A stretch of 64,000 bases of DNA from Clostridia bacterium (GCA_029256705.1 JAQSXK010000003.1:62001-126000), one strand, 5' to 3'; shown: positions 45,223 through 54,567, counted from the first letter of the stretch. The notes: generated from the sequence alone by a model not told the origin. Translations and numbers: made by a program.

Positions 45223-46248
45223 ATGACAAAAATAGGACAAGATATAGGACTTGCTAGTAGATACATAGTTAATGGAGAAATAGTAGTATTTCCTACAGAA
45301 ACGGTATATGGAATAGGAGCAGATGCTACTAATAAAGAGGCAGTAAATAGAATATTTGAGGCAAAGAAAAGGCCTGCAGATAATCCACTCATTGTACATA
45401 TATGTAATTTAGAAATGTTAAATAGAGTTGCAAAAAATATAGGTGTAATAGAGAAAAAATTAATTGATAATTTTTGGCCTGGTCCCATAAGTATAATATT
45501 AGAGAAGAATGATTGTATACCATACAATATTACAGCAGGTTTAGATACTGTGGCAGTTAGAATGCCAGATAATGAATTAGCTCTTAGACTTATAAAAGAG
45601 AGTAACAAACCAATAGCTGCACCTAGTGCTAATATATCATCTAGACCTAGCGGTACATGCATTGAAGATATATATGATGAATTAGAGTCATCAGTATCAT
45701 ATTTTATTGATGATGGTTATACACAGGTAGGAATAGAATCTACAGTAGTTAAGGTTATTAATGGAGTAGTTCAAATTCTAAGGCCTGGTAAAATAACAAA
45801 AGAAGATATTTTAAAAGTTACAGACCAAGTTTTGATTGATGATAAATGTTTGAACAAAGTTACTGATAACGAAAAAGTTCTTTCCCCAGGTATGAAACAT
45901 AAACATTATGCGCCTGTTACAAAATGCATAGTTATACAAGCTTCTGAACATAATAAGATGGTTAATAAGATGAATGAATTGATAAGCAAATCAGACGACT
46001 TAAGTAAAATTACTATTATGGTTGCTAGTGATAATATAAATAATATAGTTAAAAAAAGCAATGTGAATATAATTGATTTAGGTGATAATTTAGATGAAGT
46101 TTCTAAAAATTTGTTTTCGTCACTTAGAAAATTGGATAGATTAGATTCAGATATTTGTTATATTCAAGGTTTTGATTTATCTGGTATAGGTATAGGCATC
46201 ATGAACAGAATAATTAGAGCATGTAATTATGAAAAAATAGATGTTTAA
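45223..46248 (+). CDS. L-threonylcarbamoyladenylate synthase (Sua5/TsaC, YwlC type)
   Basis: A 341-residue enzyme making threonylcarbamoyl-AMP for the t6A modification of ANN-decoding tRNAs. The YrdC domain occupies about 1-205: GEIVVFPTETVYGIGADATN, KKRPADNPLIVHI, GLDTVAVRMPDN, APSANISSRPSGT. The C-terminal Sua5 domain (about 215-341), starting after SPGMKHKHYAP, makes it the long form. A GGTGA site precedes the ATG. Confidence 0.94.
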   Translation: MTKIGQDIGLASRYIVNGEIVVFPTETVYGIGADATNKEAVNRIFEAKKRPADNPLIVHICNLEMLNRVAKNIGVIEKKLIDNFWPGPISIILEKNDCIPYNITAGLDTVAVRMPDNELALRLIKESNKPIAAPSANISSRPSGTCIEDIYDELESSVSYFIDDGYTQVGIESTVVKVINGVVQILRPGKITKEDILKVTDQVLIDDKCLNKVTDNEKVLSPGMKHKHYAPVTKCIVIQASEHNKMVNKMNELISKSDDLSKITIMVASDNINNIVKKSNVNIIDLGDNLDEVSKNLFSSLRKLDRLDSDICYIQGFDLSGIGIGIMNRIIRACNYEKIDV

Positions 46249-46352
46249 AATTAGTTTATTTTCTACAAATTTCCGTAAAACACTTTACATTTATTGAATT
46301 CTGTGGAATAATATATATATAAACTATATTTAAAATTATAGAGGTGATACAA

Positions 46353-46964
46353 ATGATATATGTTATGTTAGGTGGACCTGCCACTGGAAAGGGTACAAGG
46401 TCGGAAATTTTAGCAGATAAGCTAAATATACCACACATTTCAACAGGGGATATTTTAAGAGTAGCCGCGGAAAGAAATAATGATATAAAACAAAAACTTT
46501 CTAAAGGTGAACTTATAACTGATGATGTAATTAATGAATTGCTATATATAAGATTAAGTAGGTCAGATTGTAAAAATGGTTTTATACTTGATGGATACCC
46601 TAGAAAAATAGATCAAGCATATGCATTAGAAGCAATGATGAGAAGGTTAAATATGAGAATAACAGAGGCTGTTGAATTAATAGTTCCTCGTGAACTTGCG
46701 TTTAAAAGAGTTCTAGAAAGAAGAGAATGTCCGAAGTGTGGAAAATCTTTTGGAATAGACTTCCCATCTATGAATGGGGATAATTGTGATGAGTGTGGAA
46801 CTAAATTAATAAAAAGGTCAGATGATACTGAGGAAACATTAAAAAAAAGAATGGATGCATATGAAATATTATCTAAACCTATATTGGATTACTATAGAAA
46901 AAGGGGAATACTTAGAACTATAGATAGTTCTAGTCATCCAGAAAAAATATTAGGAACATTATAA
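46353..46964 (+). CDS. adk: Adenylate kinase, zinc-LID form
   Basis: 203 residues. Walker A GGPATGKGT (7-15) departs from the common GPPGAGKGT but keeps the key Gly-Lys. The AMP-site ISTGDILR and DGYPRKIDQA are conserved. The LID carries CPKC...CDEC, a structural zinc site usual in Gram-positive Adk. The start follows GAGGTGAT. In most relatives adk follows secY directly; here they are 18.5 kb apart. Confidence 0.93.
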   Translation: MIYVMLGGPATGKGTRSEILADKLNIPHISTGDILRVAAERNNDIKQKLSKGELITDDVINELLYIRLSRSDCKNGFILDGYPRKIDQAYALEAMMRRLNMRITEAVELIVPRELAFKRVLERRECPKCGKSFGIDFPSMNGDNCDECGTKLIKRSDDTEETLKKRMDAYEILSKPILDYYRKRGILRTIDSSSHPEKILGTL

Positions 46965-46985
46965 TTTATAGAAAGAGTGATAAAA

Positions 46986-47750
46986 GTGATACATATAAAA
47001 TCTGAGAAAGAGATAAATTTAATGAGAGAGTCAGCACAAGTTTTAAAACTTGTGCTAAATTCTTTAGAAAAAGAAATAAAACCAGGAATTACTACAAATT
47101 ATTTAAATGATGTAGCTGAAAGAATTATAAAGGAAAATGGAGCTATACCATCATTTAAAGGTGTTGAATGTCCATATAAAGGTGGTAAAACATACACCCA
47201 TGCATTATGTTTGTCTGTAAATGATGAAATAATACATGGAATTCCTTCAGATAGAGTACTTGAAGAAGGAGATATTGTTTGTGTAGATTTAGGAGTATAT
47301 AAAAATGGATATCATAGCGATGCAGGAAGAACTTTTGGAGTTGGTAAAATTTCTGATGTAGCTAAAAAGTTAATTAAAGTAGCTGAAATGGCATTTTTTG
47401 AAGGAATAAAATATGCCAAACCAGGATGCAGAATTGGAGATATATCTAATTCCATAGAAAATTTCGTTTTAAAAAATGGTTTTACTCTATTGGAAGAATA
47501 TCAAGGACATGGCATAGGAAAAGAAATGCATGAAGATCCAGGCGTACCTAATATGGGTAGAAAAGGTAGTGGTCCAAGAATTGAAAAGGGTATGGCGCTA
47601 GCAATAGAACCAATGATTTGCGAAGGTTCAAATGAGGTTTACGTAAAAAAAGATAAATGGACTATAGCAACAGTTGATAAAAAACTTACTTCATACTATG
47701 AAAATACGATAATAATAACAGAAAATGAACCAGAAATATTGACTTTTTAA
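46986..47750 (+). CDS. map: Methionine aminopeptidase, type I
   Basis: About 254 residues. Metal ligands are recognisable: the Asp in CVDLGVYKNGYHSDAGRTF (two Asp), the His in GHGIGKEMHEDP, and the Glu in AIEPM. HGIPSDRVLEEGD holds the substrate-side His. It removes the initiator Met from new proteins. The start is GTG 46986, or GTG 46977 three codons earlier; both have an AAAGAG site nearby. Confidence 0.94.
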   Translation: MIHIKSEKEINLMRESAQVLKLVLNSLEKEIKPGITTNYLNDVAERIIKENGAIPSFKGVECPYKGGKTYTHALCLSVNDEIIHGIPSDRVLEEGDIVCVDLGVYKNGYHSDAGRTFGVGKISDVAKKLIKVAEMAFFEGIKYAKPGCRIGDISNSIENFVLKNGFTLLEEYQGHGIGKEMHEDPGVPNMGRKGSGPRIEKGMALAIEPMICEGSNEVYVKKDKWTIATVDKKLTSYYENTIIITENEPEILTF

Positions 47751-47833
47751 GATAATTATTGTATAATATACGAGTAAACTTTGCAAATAAACTTGCAAGT
47801 AAGTTTTATTCAAAAATAGGGGGATTATTAAAC

Positions 47834-48052
47834 ATGGCAAAAGACGATGTAATTGAAGTTGATGGTATAGTATCAGAAGCACTACCTAATGCAACATTTA
47901 AAGTTAAACTTGAAAATGATCATGAGATTTTAGCACATATTTCTGGTAAGTTAAGAATGAATTATATTAAAATATTACCAGGTGATAAAGTTAAATTAGA
48001 ACTTTCAACTTATGATTTACAAAAGGGTAGAATTACATGGAGAGCTAAGTAA
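47834..48052 (+). CDS. infA: Translation initiation factor IF-1
   Basis: 72 residues, full length, with the S1/OB fold: [48 protein letters not shown] 47834 follows AATAGGGGGA; an earlier in-frame start is rejected. Confidence 0.96.
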   Translation: MAKDDVIEVDGIVSEALPNATFKVKLENDHEILAHISGKLRMNYIKILPGDKVKLELSTYDLQKGRITWRAK

Positions 48053-48071
48053 TAACTCTTATTTATTTAAT

Positions 48072-48185
48072 TTCGTGAAAAAACATAATTCGAATGCGGC
48101 TGAAAAGGGTATATGTACCCTATTTGTTTTATGTTTTTCAATATATTAATTCATGTGCAGTTGTACATGAATTTAAAGTCTTTTT
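48072..48185 (+). promoter_or_regulatory. Structured leader between infA and rpmJ
   Basis: The 225-bp gap holds nested hairpins. AAAAACATAA (48079-48088) pairs with TTATGTTTTT (48129-48138) around an inner GGGTA/TACCC hairpin (48107-48120). A second 9-bp stem, AATTCATGT/ACATGAATT, lies at 48148-48173. This is where an alpha-operon leader bound by S4 would be expected. Either a regulatory RNA or a partial terminator. Confidence 0.45.
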
Positions 48186-48277
48186 ATTTATCTCATTTCA
48201 ATAGATAAAAAGCAGCTTAAAGTAATGGTTAAGACTATTTTAAAAATACTTATTTAAGTGTTTAAGGAGGATTCAAA

Positions 48278-48391
48278 ATGAAAGTAAGACCATCTGTAAA
48301 AAAGATTTGTGAAAAGTGCAAAGTTATAAGAAGAAACGGTGTCGTAAGAGTAATTTGCGAGACTGCTAAGCACAAGCAAAGACAAGGTTAA
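48278..48391 (+). CDS. rpmJ: 50S ribosomal protein L36
   Basis: 37 residues, starting [19 protein letters not shown], with the zinc ligands C11, C14, C27 and H32. AAGGAGG lies 7 bp upstream. Confidence 0.97.
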   Translation: MKVRPSVKKICEKCKVIRRNGVVRVICETAKHKQRQG

Positions 48392-48411
48392 TAGTGGGGG
48401 TGTAAAATTAA

Positions 48412-48783
48412 ATGGCACGTATATCTGGAGTTGACTTACCGAAGTCAAAAATTGCAGAAATAGGACTAACAGCTATATATGGTATAGGACGTTCTGCATC
48501 TAAAAAAATACTAGCAGAAGCTGGTATAGATAGCAATAAGAGAATAAAAGACTTTACTGACGATGATGAAGCAAAAGTAAGAGCAATAATCGAAAGAGAT
48601 CATACAGTTGAAGGAGATTTAAGAAAAGAAGTTTCTTTAAACATTAAAAGATTAATGGAAATTAATTGTTACAGAGGAAAAAGACATAAAATGAAATTAC
48701 CTGTAAGAGGACAAAGAACAAAAACAAATGCTAGAACTAGAAAAGGTCCTAGAAAAGTTGTAGCAGGCAAGAAAGGAGTATAG
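48412..48783 (+). CDS. rpsM: 30S ribosomal protein S13
   Basis: 123 residues, starting [13 protein letters not shown], with [12 protein letters not shown] (helix-hairpin-helix) and the basic tail [13 protein letters not shown]. It bridges the subunits in the head. Confidence 0.98.
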   Translation: MARISGVDLPKSKIAEIGLTAIYGIGRSASKKILAEAGIDSNKRIKDFTDDDEAKVRAIIERDHTVEGDLRKEVSLNIKRLMEINCYRGKRHKMKLPVRGQRTKTNARTRKGPRKVVAGKKGV

Positions 48784-48786
48784 AAA

Positions 48787-49179
48787 ATGGCAACAAAGAA
48801 AAAAGTAGTAACTAAGAAAAAAATCAAAAAAAATATTGCAACTGGTGCTGCTCATATCCAATCTTCATTTAACAATACAATTGTAACAATGACAGATACA
48901 GAAGGTAATGTTTTATCTTGGGCAAGTGCTGGTGGATTAGGTTTTAAAGGTTCAAGAAAAAATACTCCTTTTGCAGCAGGCGAAGCAGCTATGACAGCAG
49001 CAAATGCAGCAAAAGAACATGGTTTAAAAAGTGTAGAAGTATTCGTTAAAGGACCTGGTTCTGGTAGAGAAGCAGCTATAAGATCGCTTCAAGCGGCTGG
49101 ATTGGAAATAAACATGATTAAAGATGTATCTCCAATTCCACATAATGGTTGTAGACCACCAAAAAGAAGAAGAATATAG
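48787..49179 (+). CDS. rpsK: 30S ribosomal protein S11
   Basis: 130 residues with [39 protein letters not shown] and the C-terminal [12 protein letters not shown]; platform protein near the E site. Confidence 0.98.
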   Translation: MATKKKVVTKKKIKKNIATGAAHIQSSFNNTIVTMTDTEGNVLSWASAGGLGFKGSRKNTPFAAGEAAMTAANAAKEHGLKSVEVFVKGPGSGREAAIRSLQAAGLEINMIKDVSPIPHNGCRPPKRRRI

Positions 49180-49196
49180 TGGGGGTGTAAAATTAA

Positions 49197-49826
49197 ATGG
49201 CAAGATATACAGACGCAGTTTGTAAAAAATGTAGAAGAGAAGGATTAAAACTTTTCTTGAAAGGTACTAGATGTAATAGTAGCAAATGTGCAATCGATAG
49301 AAGAGCATTCGCACCAGGACAACATGGTAAAAATAGATCTAAATTATCAGAATATGGATTACAACTTCGTGCAAAACAAAGAACTAAAGTTTATTACAGA
49401 GTTTCTGAATCTCAATTTAGAAAATATTATGATGAAGCTTTCAGAAGAGAAGGAGTTACTTCAGATACATTATTTGAACAATTAGAATTAAGATTAGACA
49501 ACGTAGCATACAGAATTGGTGTAGGAATGTCAAGAGCAGAATCTAGACAATTAGTAGGTTATGGAATGTTACAAGTAAATGGTAAAAACGTAAATATACC
49601 TTCATACATACTAAAAATTGGAGATGTAGTTACAATAAAAGAAAACAAAAAAGATAACAAAGCATTAACAACAGTTTTAGAAATGAATAAGTCAAAAGTA
49701 ATTCCATCATGGATTGAAATGAATAAAGATAAATTCGAAGCTAAAATTCTTAGAAAACCAGTAAGAGAAGATGTTGATTTAGAAGTAGCTGAAAACTTAA
49801 TCGTTGAGTTATATTCTAAAAACTAA
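49197..49826 (+). CDS. rpsD: 30S ribosomal protein S4, zinc form
   Basis: 209 residues. The N-terminus has C9, C12, C26 and C31 (zinc-binding version); an S4 RNA-binding domain follows (LELRLDNVAYRIGVGMSRAESRQLVGYGMLQVNG). S4 commonly represses the alpha operon. Confidence 0.97.
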   Translation: MARYTDAVCKKCRREGLKLFLKGTRCNSSKCAIDRRAFAPGQHGKNRSKLSEYGLQLRAKQRTKVYYRVSESQFRKYYDEAFRREGVTSDTLFEQLELRLDNVAYRIGVGMSRAESRQLVGYGMLQVNGKNVNIPSYILKIGDVVTIKENKKDNKALTTVLEMNKSKVIPSWIEMNKDKFEAKILRKPVREDVDLEVAENLIVELYSKN

Positions 49827-49895
49827 TTAAAATAATTTAATTAATCATTTATATAATAGTGCGTGTAATCAGAGCGTGCTAGAGGGAGGATTAAA

Positions 49896-50837
49896 ATGAT
49901 TGAAATGCAAAGACCAGAAATAAAATGTGTTGAATTAGATGTAGACACATATTATGCTAAATTTGAAGTTGAACCTTTAGAAAGAGGTTTTGGAATAACA
50001 TTAGGAAATTCATTAAGAAGAATATTACTTTCTTCACTTCCAGGATATGCTTTAAATACAATAAAAATTGATGGGGTTACTCATGAATTTGTATCAATAC
50101 CAGGAGTTACAGAAGATGTTACAGATATAATACTTAACTTAAAACAAGTTTGTATTAAATGTAGCGATACTGATGAAAAGACTATGCATATAAAAGCAGT
50201 TGGACCATGTGAAGTAAAAGCAAAAGATATAATAACAGATGGAACAGCTAGCATTGTTAATTCAGATTTACATATTGCATATGTAGATGAAGGAACAACT
50301 TTAAATATTGAAATGACAGCTATAAGAGGTAGAGGGTACATAGTTGCTGACAGAGCAAATGTTACGGCTTTAAATGTACTTCCTATTGATTCTATATTTA
50401 CTCCAGTAAAAAAAGTTAATTTTACTGTTGGTAAAACTAGAGTTGGTAAATCTGCAGATTTTGATAGTTTAGTTATGGAAATTTGGACAAATGGTGTAAT
50501 TGAACCATTCCAAGCATTAAGTATGGCAGCAAAAATTTTAAATGAACATTTAGAGCTATTTATAGATTTATCTGAAATAGCAAAAACAATGTCTATTATG
50601 TCTCATAAAGAAATATCTAAGAGAGATAAATTATTAGAGACACCAATAGAAGATCTAGACTTCTCTGTAAGATCATATAACTGTTTAAAAAGAGCAGGAA
50701 TGCATGTAGTAGCAGATATTGTTGCTAAAACTGAACACGATATGATTAAGGTTAGAAACTTAGGTAAGAAATCACTTGAGGAAGTAATTAATAAAGTAGC
50801 AGAATTAGGTTTAGAATTTAGAAAAACTGATGACTAA
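49896..50837 (+). CDS. rpoA: DNA-directed RNA polymerase subunit alpha
   Basis: 313 residues. The N-terminal dimerisation domain contains FEVEPLERGFGITLGNSLRRILLSSLPG; the C-terminal domain (SVRSYNCLKRAGMHVVADIV, RNLGKKSLEEV) binds UP elements and activators. GAGGGAGG precedes the start. Confidence 0.98.
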   Translation: MIEMQRPEIKCVELDVDTYYAKFEVEPLERGFGITLGNSLRRILLSSLPGYALNTIKIDGVTHEFVSIPGVTEDVTDIILNLKQVCIKCSDTDEKTMHIKAVGPCEVKAKDIITDGTASIVNSDLHIAYVDEGTTLNIEMTAIRGRGYIVADRANVTALNVLPIDSIFTPVKKVNFTVGKTRVGKSADFDSLVMEIWTNGVIEPFQALSMAAKILNEHLELFIDLSEIAKTMSIMSHKEISKRDKLLETPIEDLDFSVRSYNCLKRAGMHVVADIVAKTEHDMIKVRNLGKKSLEEVINKVAELGLEFRKTDD

Positions 50838-50854
50838 TTAAGGAGGGAAAAAAA

Positions 50855-51379
50855 GTGGCAATAAATAGAAAACTAGGAAGAACAACTTCACATAGATTAT
50901 CTTTATTAAATAATTTAACTACTTCACTAGTGCTTAATGGTAAAGTAGAAACAACACTTGCTAAAGCTAAAGAATTAAAACCTATTATAGATAGTTTAAT
51001 AAGTTTAGCAATAGTTGAAAAAGATAATTTTGAGGTTAAAGAAAAAACAATTTCTAGAGCAAAATTAGATAAGAATGGTAAAATAGTTAAAGAAGCTAAA
51101 ACTTCTAAAAATGGAAACAAATATGAAGTAGTAGTTAGAGAAACTGTTAAAGAAAATGTAAATGTTGATATGCCATCTAGACTTGCAGCTAGAAAGAAAA
51201 TGTTCACAATGGTGAATAAAATTAAATCAGCAAATGGTGAAACTATTGATTTAACAAAAAAATTATTTGATGAAATAGCACCTAAATATGAAGCAAACAA
51301 AGGTGGATATACAAGAATAATTAAATTAGTTCCAAGAAAAGGCGACGGCGCAGAAATGGCTATAGTTGAATTAATATAG
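50855..51379 (+). CDS. rplQ: 50S ribosomal protein L17 with internal insertion
   Basis: 174 residues against the usual 112-125. The N-terminus (RKLGRTTSHRLSLLNNLTTSL) and C-terminus (GYTRIIKLVPRKGDGAEMAIVELI) are normal; a Lys/Asn/Val-rich segment of about 50 residues (about 60-110) is inserted between core elements. GTG start after AAGGAGGG. Last gene of the alpha operon. Confidence 0.93.
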   Translation: MAINRKLGRTTSHRLSLLNNLTTSLVLNGKVETTLAKAKELKPIIDSLISLAIVEKDNFEVKEKTISRAKLDKNGKIVKEAKTSKNGNKYEVVVRETVKENVNVDMPSRLAARKKMFTMVNKIKSANGETIDLTKKLFDEIAPKYEANKGGYTRIIKLVPRKGDGAEMAIVELI

Positions 51380-51388
51380 TTTTATATA

Positions 51389-51425
51389 AAATAAAAAGCA
51401 AATTAAATTTGCTTTTTATTTTTTT
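51389..51425 (+). terminator. Terminator of the alpha operon
   Basis: AAATAAAAAGCAAATT pairs with AATTTGCTTTTTATTT (a continuous palindrome of 15-16 bp per arm), followed by TTTTTG. Confidence 0.85.
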
Positions 51426-51454
51426 GTCTTTTCATTATTTTAAATTTAATTTTT

Positions 51455-51491
51455 ACAGATAAAATTTTAAAATTATGTAAATTTTATCTGT
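51455..51491. repeat. 13-bp inverted repeat in an intergenic region
   Basis: ACAGATAAAATTT (51455-51467) and AAATTTTATCTGT (51479-51491) are perfect inverted copies around 11 bp. No long T-run follows, so its role is unclear; it lies upstream of a promoter. Confidence 0.6.
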
Positions 51492-51508
51492 AATATACGC
51501 CTACATAC

Positions 51509-51537
51509 TTGATTTTTGTTGTATTTAATAGTATAAT
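51509..51537 (+). promoter_or_regulatory. Promoter of the small leader frame and four-helix membrane gene
   Basis: TTGATT (51509-51514), 17 bp, TATAAT (51532-51537). Confidence 0.6.
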
Positions 51538-51576
51538 ATATGTAATTAAAAAAATACTTGAGAGGAGCGTTCATTA

Positions 51577-51684
51577 ATGTTTCAAATTAACCTAATAATA
51601 TATTTTAAAAATATTTTAGGTAAGAATTTATTTAATAAATTTAAAGGGGGATGGTGCTTTGAAACGGATACTTGTATATTATAA
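51577..51684 (+). CDS. Possible 35-residue leader peptide overlapping the next gene
   Basis: ATG behind AGAGGAG, encoding MFQINLIIYFKNILGK... in another frame, with its stop 26 bp inside the downstream membrane gene. It could couple translation or be a spurious frame; low certainty. Confidence 0.3.
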   Translation: MFQINLIIYFKNILGKNLFNKFKGGWCFETDTCIL

Positions 51685-52099
51685 ACTTACTTTAATTACT
51701 TCCGTATCGATTGTAATTTTAACAATATGTGGTCTCATTGCAATAATTAATAATTTTACTGCGCAGGAAAATGTCAACTTATTTATATTACCAATAGGTT
51801 TACCTATTGTTTCAGCATTGATATTTATAATCCTGGATGTTTTACTTATTAGTAATAGTATAAATGAGAAAATATACAAAGATGAATATCCATTAACATT
51901 AAAACGGACTAGAAGATCTAATAAATTAGGACATATATTATCTGATTTCTTATTTATATTTTCCTTGGTGTTTTCTATAATAAGTATGTTTATGGTATTT
52001 GTTATGTTTTCAAGATTTTTTATTGAAGGAGCAGTTTTGTACATAGTTCTGTTGATTTTAAGTTTTTCTCATGTATGTATGATAAATAGAAGAATGTAG
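51659..52099 (+). CDS. Uncharacterised four-helix membrane protein (146 aa)
   Basis: TTG start behind AAAGGGGGA. Four predicted membrane helices (about 12-32, 40-66, 95-117, 120-140) with a basic cytoplasmic loop (KRTRRSNKLG, about 81-90). No family recognised. Monocistronic between a promoter and a strong convergent terminator. Confidence 0.6.
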   Translation: MKRILVYYKLTLITSVSIVILTICGLIAIINNFTAQENVNLFILPIGLPIVSALIFIILDVLLISNSINEKIYKDEYPLTLKRTRRSNKLGHILSDFLFIFSLVFSIISMFMVFVMFSRFFIEGAVLYIVLLILSFSHVCMINRRM

Positions 52100-52110
52100 A
52101 GTAGTACATA

Positions 52111-52162
52111 TAAAACAAAGCAAAGTAGAAGGTTAAATTATCCTTTACTTTGCTTTGTTTTA
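52111..52162. terminator. Convergent bidirectional terminator
   Basis: Arms TAAAACAAAGCAAAGTA and TACTTTGCTTTGTTTTA (17 bp), with an extra paired GG/CC inside, between the membrane gene and tmcAL. Confidence 0.9.
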
Positions 52163-53359
52163 TAATTTATTTGTAAAATCCTTATTTAAGTCAGTATTGG
52201 TAAGTATACTATGTATATTTGATGAATATATATCCAAATGAATCATTTGTCTTACGTCTTCACTTTGTTTATTAATTATATCATTATTGAGTGAAGTGAA
52301 AACAGGTATTTTAGACGACTTTGAGATGCTTGAAAGTAACAACTTACCTCTGCTAGAAAGTGCTAAAATATGTGCATAATTTATTCCTTTTCCATATAAC
52401 ATTTTGAAATTATCTTTTTGTATTTTAAGAATAATATTTATTAGTATTCTTTTAATTTTATTTTCTATATATCTTTTAGACTTTACAGAGTTTATTAATT
52501 CATCATAGTTTCTAGTTGAAATTATATATTTAAGTAATCTGTTTTCTAAACCTTCAGTTACTTCATTTATTTTTGAAATCTCATCTTCGTTCATAGTAGT
52601 TATTTGATATTTCAAAAGATTAAATAGATCACTATTTAATAAAATAGTATTTGTATTTAAGCTATTATAAACTTGTGGGGGTATATATTTTTTTATATTT
52701 TCGAGTTCATTATTTTTTAGTGCAACTCTTATACTTGTAGCACTTGTAAAATTTAAACTATTATCATTTAATTTTAGTTCATTATAATTTGAGCTGTTTC
52801 TCTGAATTAAATATGGCACAATGCTACTATTTAATTTTTTTAGAGCTTTTATATACTCTATTCCAAGTATATTATTAGGTTTGGAAGTTTCTTCAATCTC
52901 AGTATTATCTAAATATTTTGATAAAGTAATACTTCTAGATTTTGCAAAAGTATTATTTTTATCTTGTAGTTTTATGTCTTCCCATATTTCTGTCTCATTT
53001 TCAATAAGTTTAGTAGCAATACTATTTAAAATAGCTATATCCTTACATTCACTTCCAAAACAAATACAATCTACGATTCCTAATGAATTTAATAATGAAA
53101 TTGCACCTGTTGCAAAATACTCACTACTAGAAGTAGCATAAAGTGTAGGTAATTCAATTACTAAATCCACTCCATATTCAGTTGCAGTTTTTGCTTTAGT
53201 AAACTTGTCTAATACTGAGATATTTCCAGTTTGAGTAAAAGAGCCCGACATAACTAAAATAACATAATCCGCACCTGTTAATTCTTTAGATTTTTCTATA
53301 TGATATATATGTCCATTATGCATTGGATTATATTCTGTTATGATTCCTAAAACTTTCAA
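52160..53359 (-). CDS. tmcAL: tRNA(Met) cytidine acetate ligase TmcAL (YlbM family)
   Basis: A 399-residue nucleotidyltransferase-fold enzyme. GIITEYNPMHNGHIYHIEKS holds the HxGH-type motif, MSGSFTQTG and KFTKAKTATEYGVDLVIELP follow, and FGSECKD is typical of the family. In Bacillus subtilis TmcAL makes N4-acetylcytidine at the elongator tRNA-Met anticodon from acetate and ATP. AGGAGTG precedes the start on the minus strand. Confidence 0.93.
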   Translation of the reverse strand: MKVLGIITEYNPMHNGHIYHIEKSKELTGADYVILVMSGSFTQTGNISVLDKFTKAKTATEYGVDLVIELPTLYATSSSEYFATGAISLLNSLGIVDCICFGSECKDIAILNSIATKLIENETEIWEDIKLQDKNNTFAKSRSITLSKYLDNTEIEETSKPNNILGIEYIKALKKLNSSIVPYLIQRNSSNYNELKLNDNSLNFTSATSIRVALKNNELENIKKYIPPQVYNSLNTNTILLNSDLFNLLKYQITTMNEDEISKINEVTEGLENRLLKYIISTRNYDELINSVKSKRYIENKIKRILINIILKIQKDNFKMLYGKGINYAHILALSSRGKLLLSSISKSSKIPVFTSLNNDIINKQSEDVRQMIHLDIYSSNIHSILTNTDLNKDFTNKL

Positions 53360-53477
53360 AATTAGACACTCCTTTTGATTATTATCTATTTACTTTAATA
53401 AAATAGATGATATAATATATATAGTTTAGCATAGAACAAGTAAAATTTCAAGGAATTGGAGGATATAAAGTTAAAAG

Positions 53478-53915
53478 ATGAGAAAAAAAATTACAATGTA
53501 TACAGATGGAGCATGCAGCGGAAATCCTGGTCCTGGAGGTTATGCAGCAATACTAATGTATGAAGGAAACACAAAAGAAGTATCTGGATTTGAAAAGAAT
53601 ACTACAAATAATAAAATGGAAATAACAGCGGTTATAAAAGGATTAGAAATCATTAAAGAACCATGTGACATAGAAATATATAGTGATAGTACATATGTTG
53701 TTGATAGTGTTGAAAAAGGTTGGCTGTTTGGTTGGGAAAAGAAAAATTGGATAAAATCTGATAAAAAACCAGTAAAAAATGTTGAGCTCTGGACAGAAAT
53801 GATTAAATATCTTAATATACATAATATACGTTTTATTAAGGTAAAAGGTCATAGTGATAATGAATTTAATAATAGATGTGATAAGTTGGCTGTAGAAGCA
53901 TATAAAAACATGTAA
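53478..53915 (+). CDS. rnhA: Ribonuclease HI
   Basis: 145 residues with the DEDD active site: Asp in MYTDGACSGNPGPGGYAAIL, Glu in NNKMEITAVIKGLE, Asp in IYSDSTYVVD, Asp in NNRCDKLAVEA. It degrades the RNA of RNA-DNA hybrids. The ATG lies 16 bp after GGAGGA, with weaker spacing than average. Confidence 0.95.
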   Translation: MRKKITMYTDGACSGNPGPGGYAAILMYEGNTKEVSGFEKNTTNNKMEITAVIKGLEIIKEPCDIEIYSDSTYVVDSVEKGWLFGWEKKNWIKSDKKPVKNVELWTEMIKYLNIHNIRFIKVKGHSDNEFNNRCDKLAVEAYKNM

Positions 53916-53958
53916 TTATATATTATCATAAAGCATAGAATGTTTTGTGGTGATATAT

Positions 53959-54567
53959 TTGAAGAATTACATATTAAAAATATTAAGAGAGAATAAAAAA
54001 AGTATAAAGGTGTTTATTTTTTGTATATTATTAGGACTTGCTGCAGGAATTATTTCATATAATTTTTTGAGCTCTTCTAATAAAACAGAACTTGTAGATA
54101 GCGTAAGAACTACGTTAGATATTTCTAAAAATGAAAACTTTGAAAAAATTTCTATATTACAAAATGGCCTTAAATCTAACTTATATACTATTTTACTGTT
54201 TTTAGTTGTATCAACAACAATAGTTGCACCAATAGTATTTTGCATAATATATTTTTTAAAAGGATTTGCAATAGGTATATATATTGCAGTTATATATAAC
54301 ATATTTGGATTTTGGAATGGGACGTTATCTAATTTTCTAATTAATGTTATTCCAAATATAATATTCATACCGGCATATATATTTATAGGACTTAAAACTA
54401 TAGATTTTCACTATTATATATGTAGTGAATCTACGCTTATGGAAAAAGTAAAAAGGCTTGTATATTTAGGTTATTCTTATATGATAATTACGCCTTTTTT
54501 CTTTCTATCTATAGTAATGGAACAGTTAGTATTTCCGGTGGTATTGAGTATATACATGAAGATATAA
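53959..54567 (+). CDS. spoIIM: Stage II sporulation protein M
   Basis: About 202 residues with five or six membrane helices; the conserved SpoIIM core runs from LKNYILKILRENKKSIKVF through LGLAAGIISYNFL to the C-terminal helices. SpoIIM anchors the SpoIID-SpoIIP peptidoglycan-degrading complex that drives engulfment of the forespore. TTG start behind GGTGAT (alternative GTG 53947). spoIIP lies 630 bp downstream, so two members of the complex are clustered. Confidence 0.88.
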   Translation: MKNYILKILRENKKSIKVFIFCILLGLAAGIISYNFLSSSNKTELVDSVRTTLDISKNENFEKISILQNGLKSNLYTILLFLVVSTTIVAPIVFCIIYFLKGFAIGIYIAVIYNIFGFWNGTLSNFLINVIPNIIFIPAYIFIGLKTIDFHYYICSESTLMEKVKRLVYLGYSYMIITPFFFLSIVMEQLVFPVVLSIYMKI

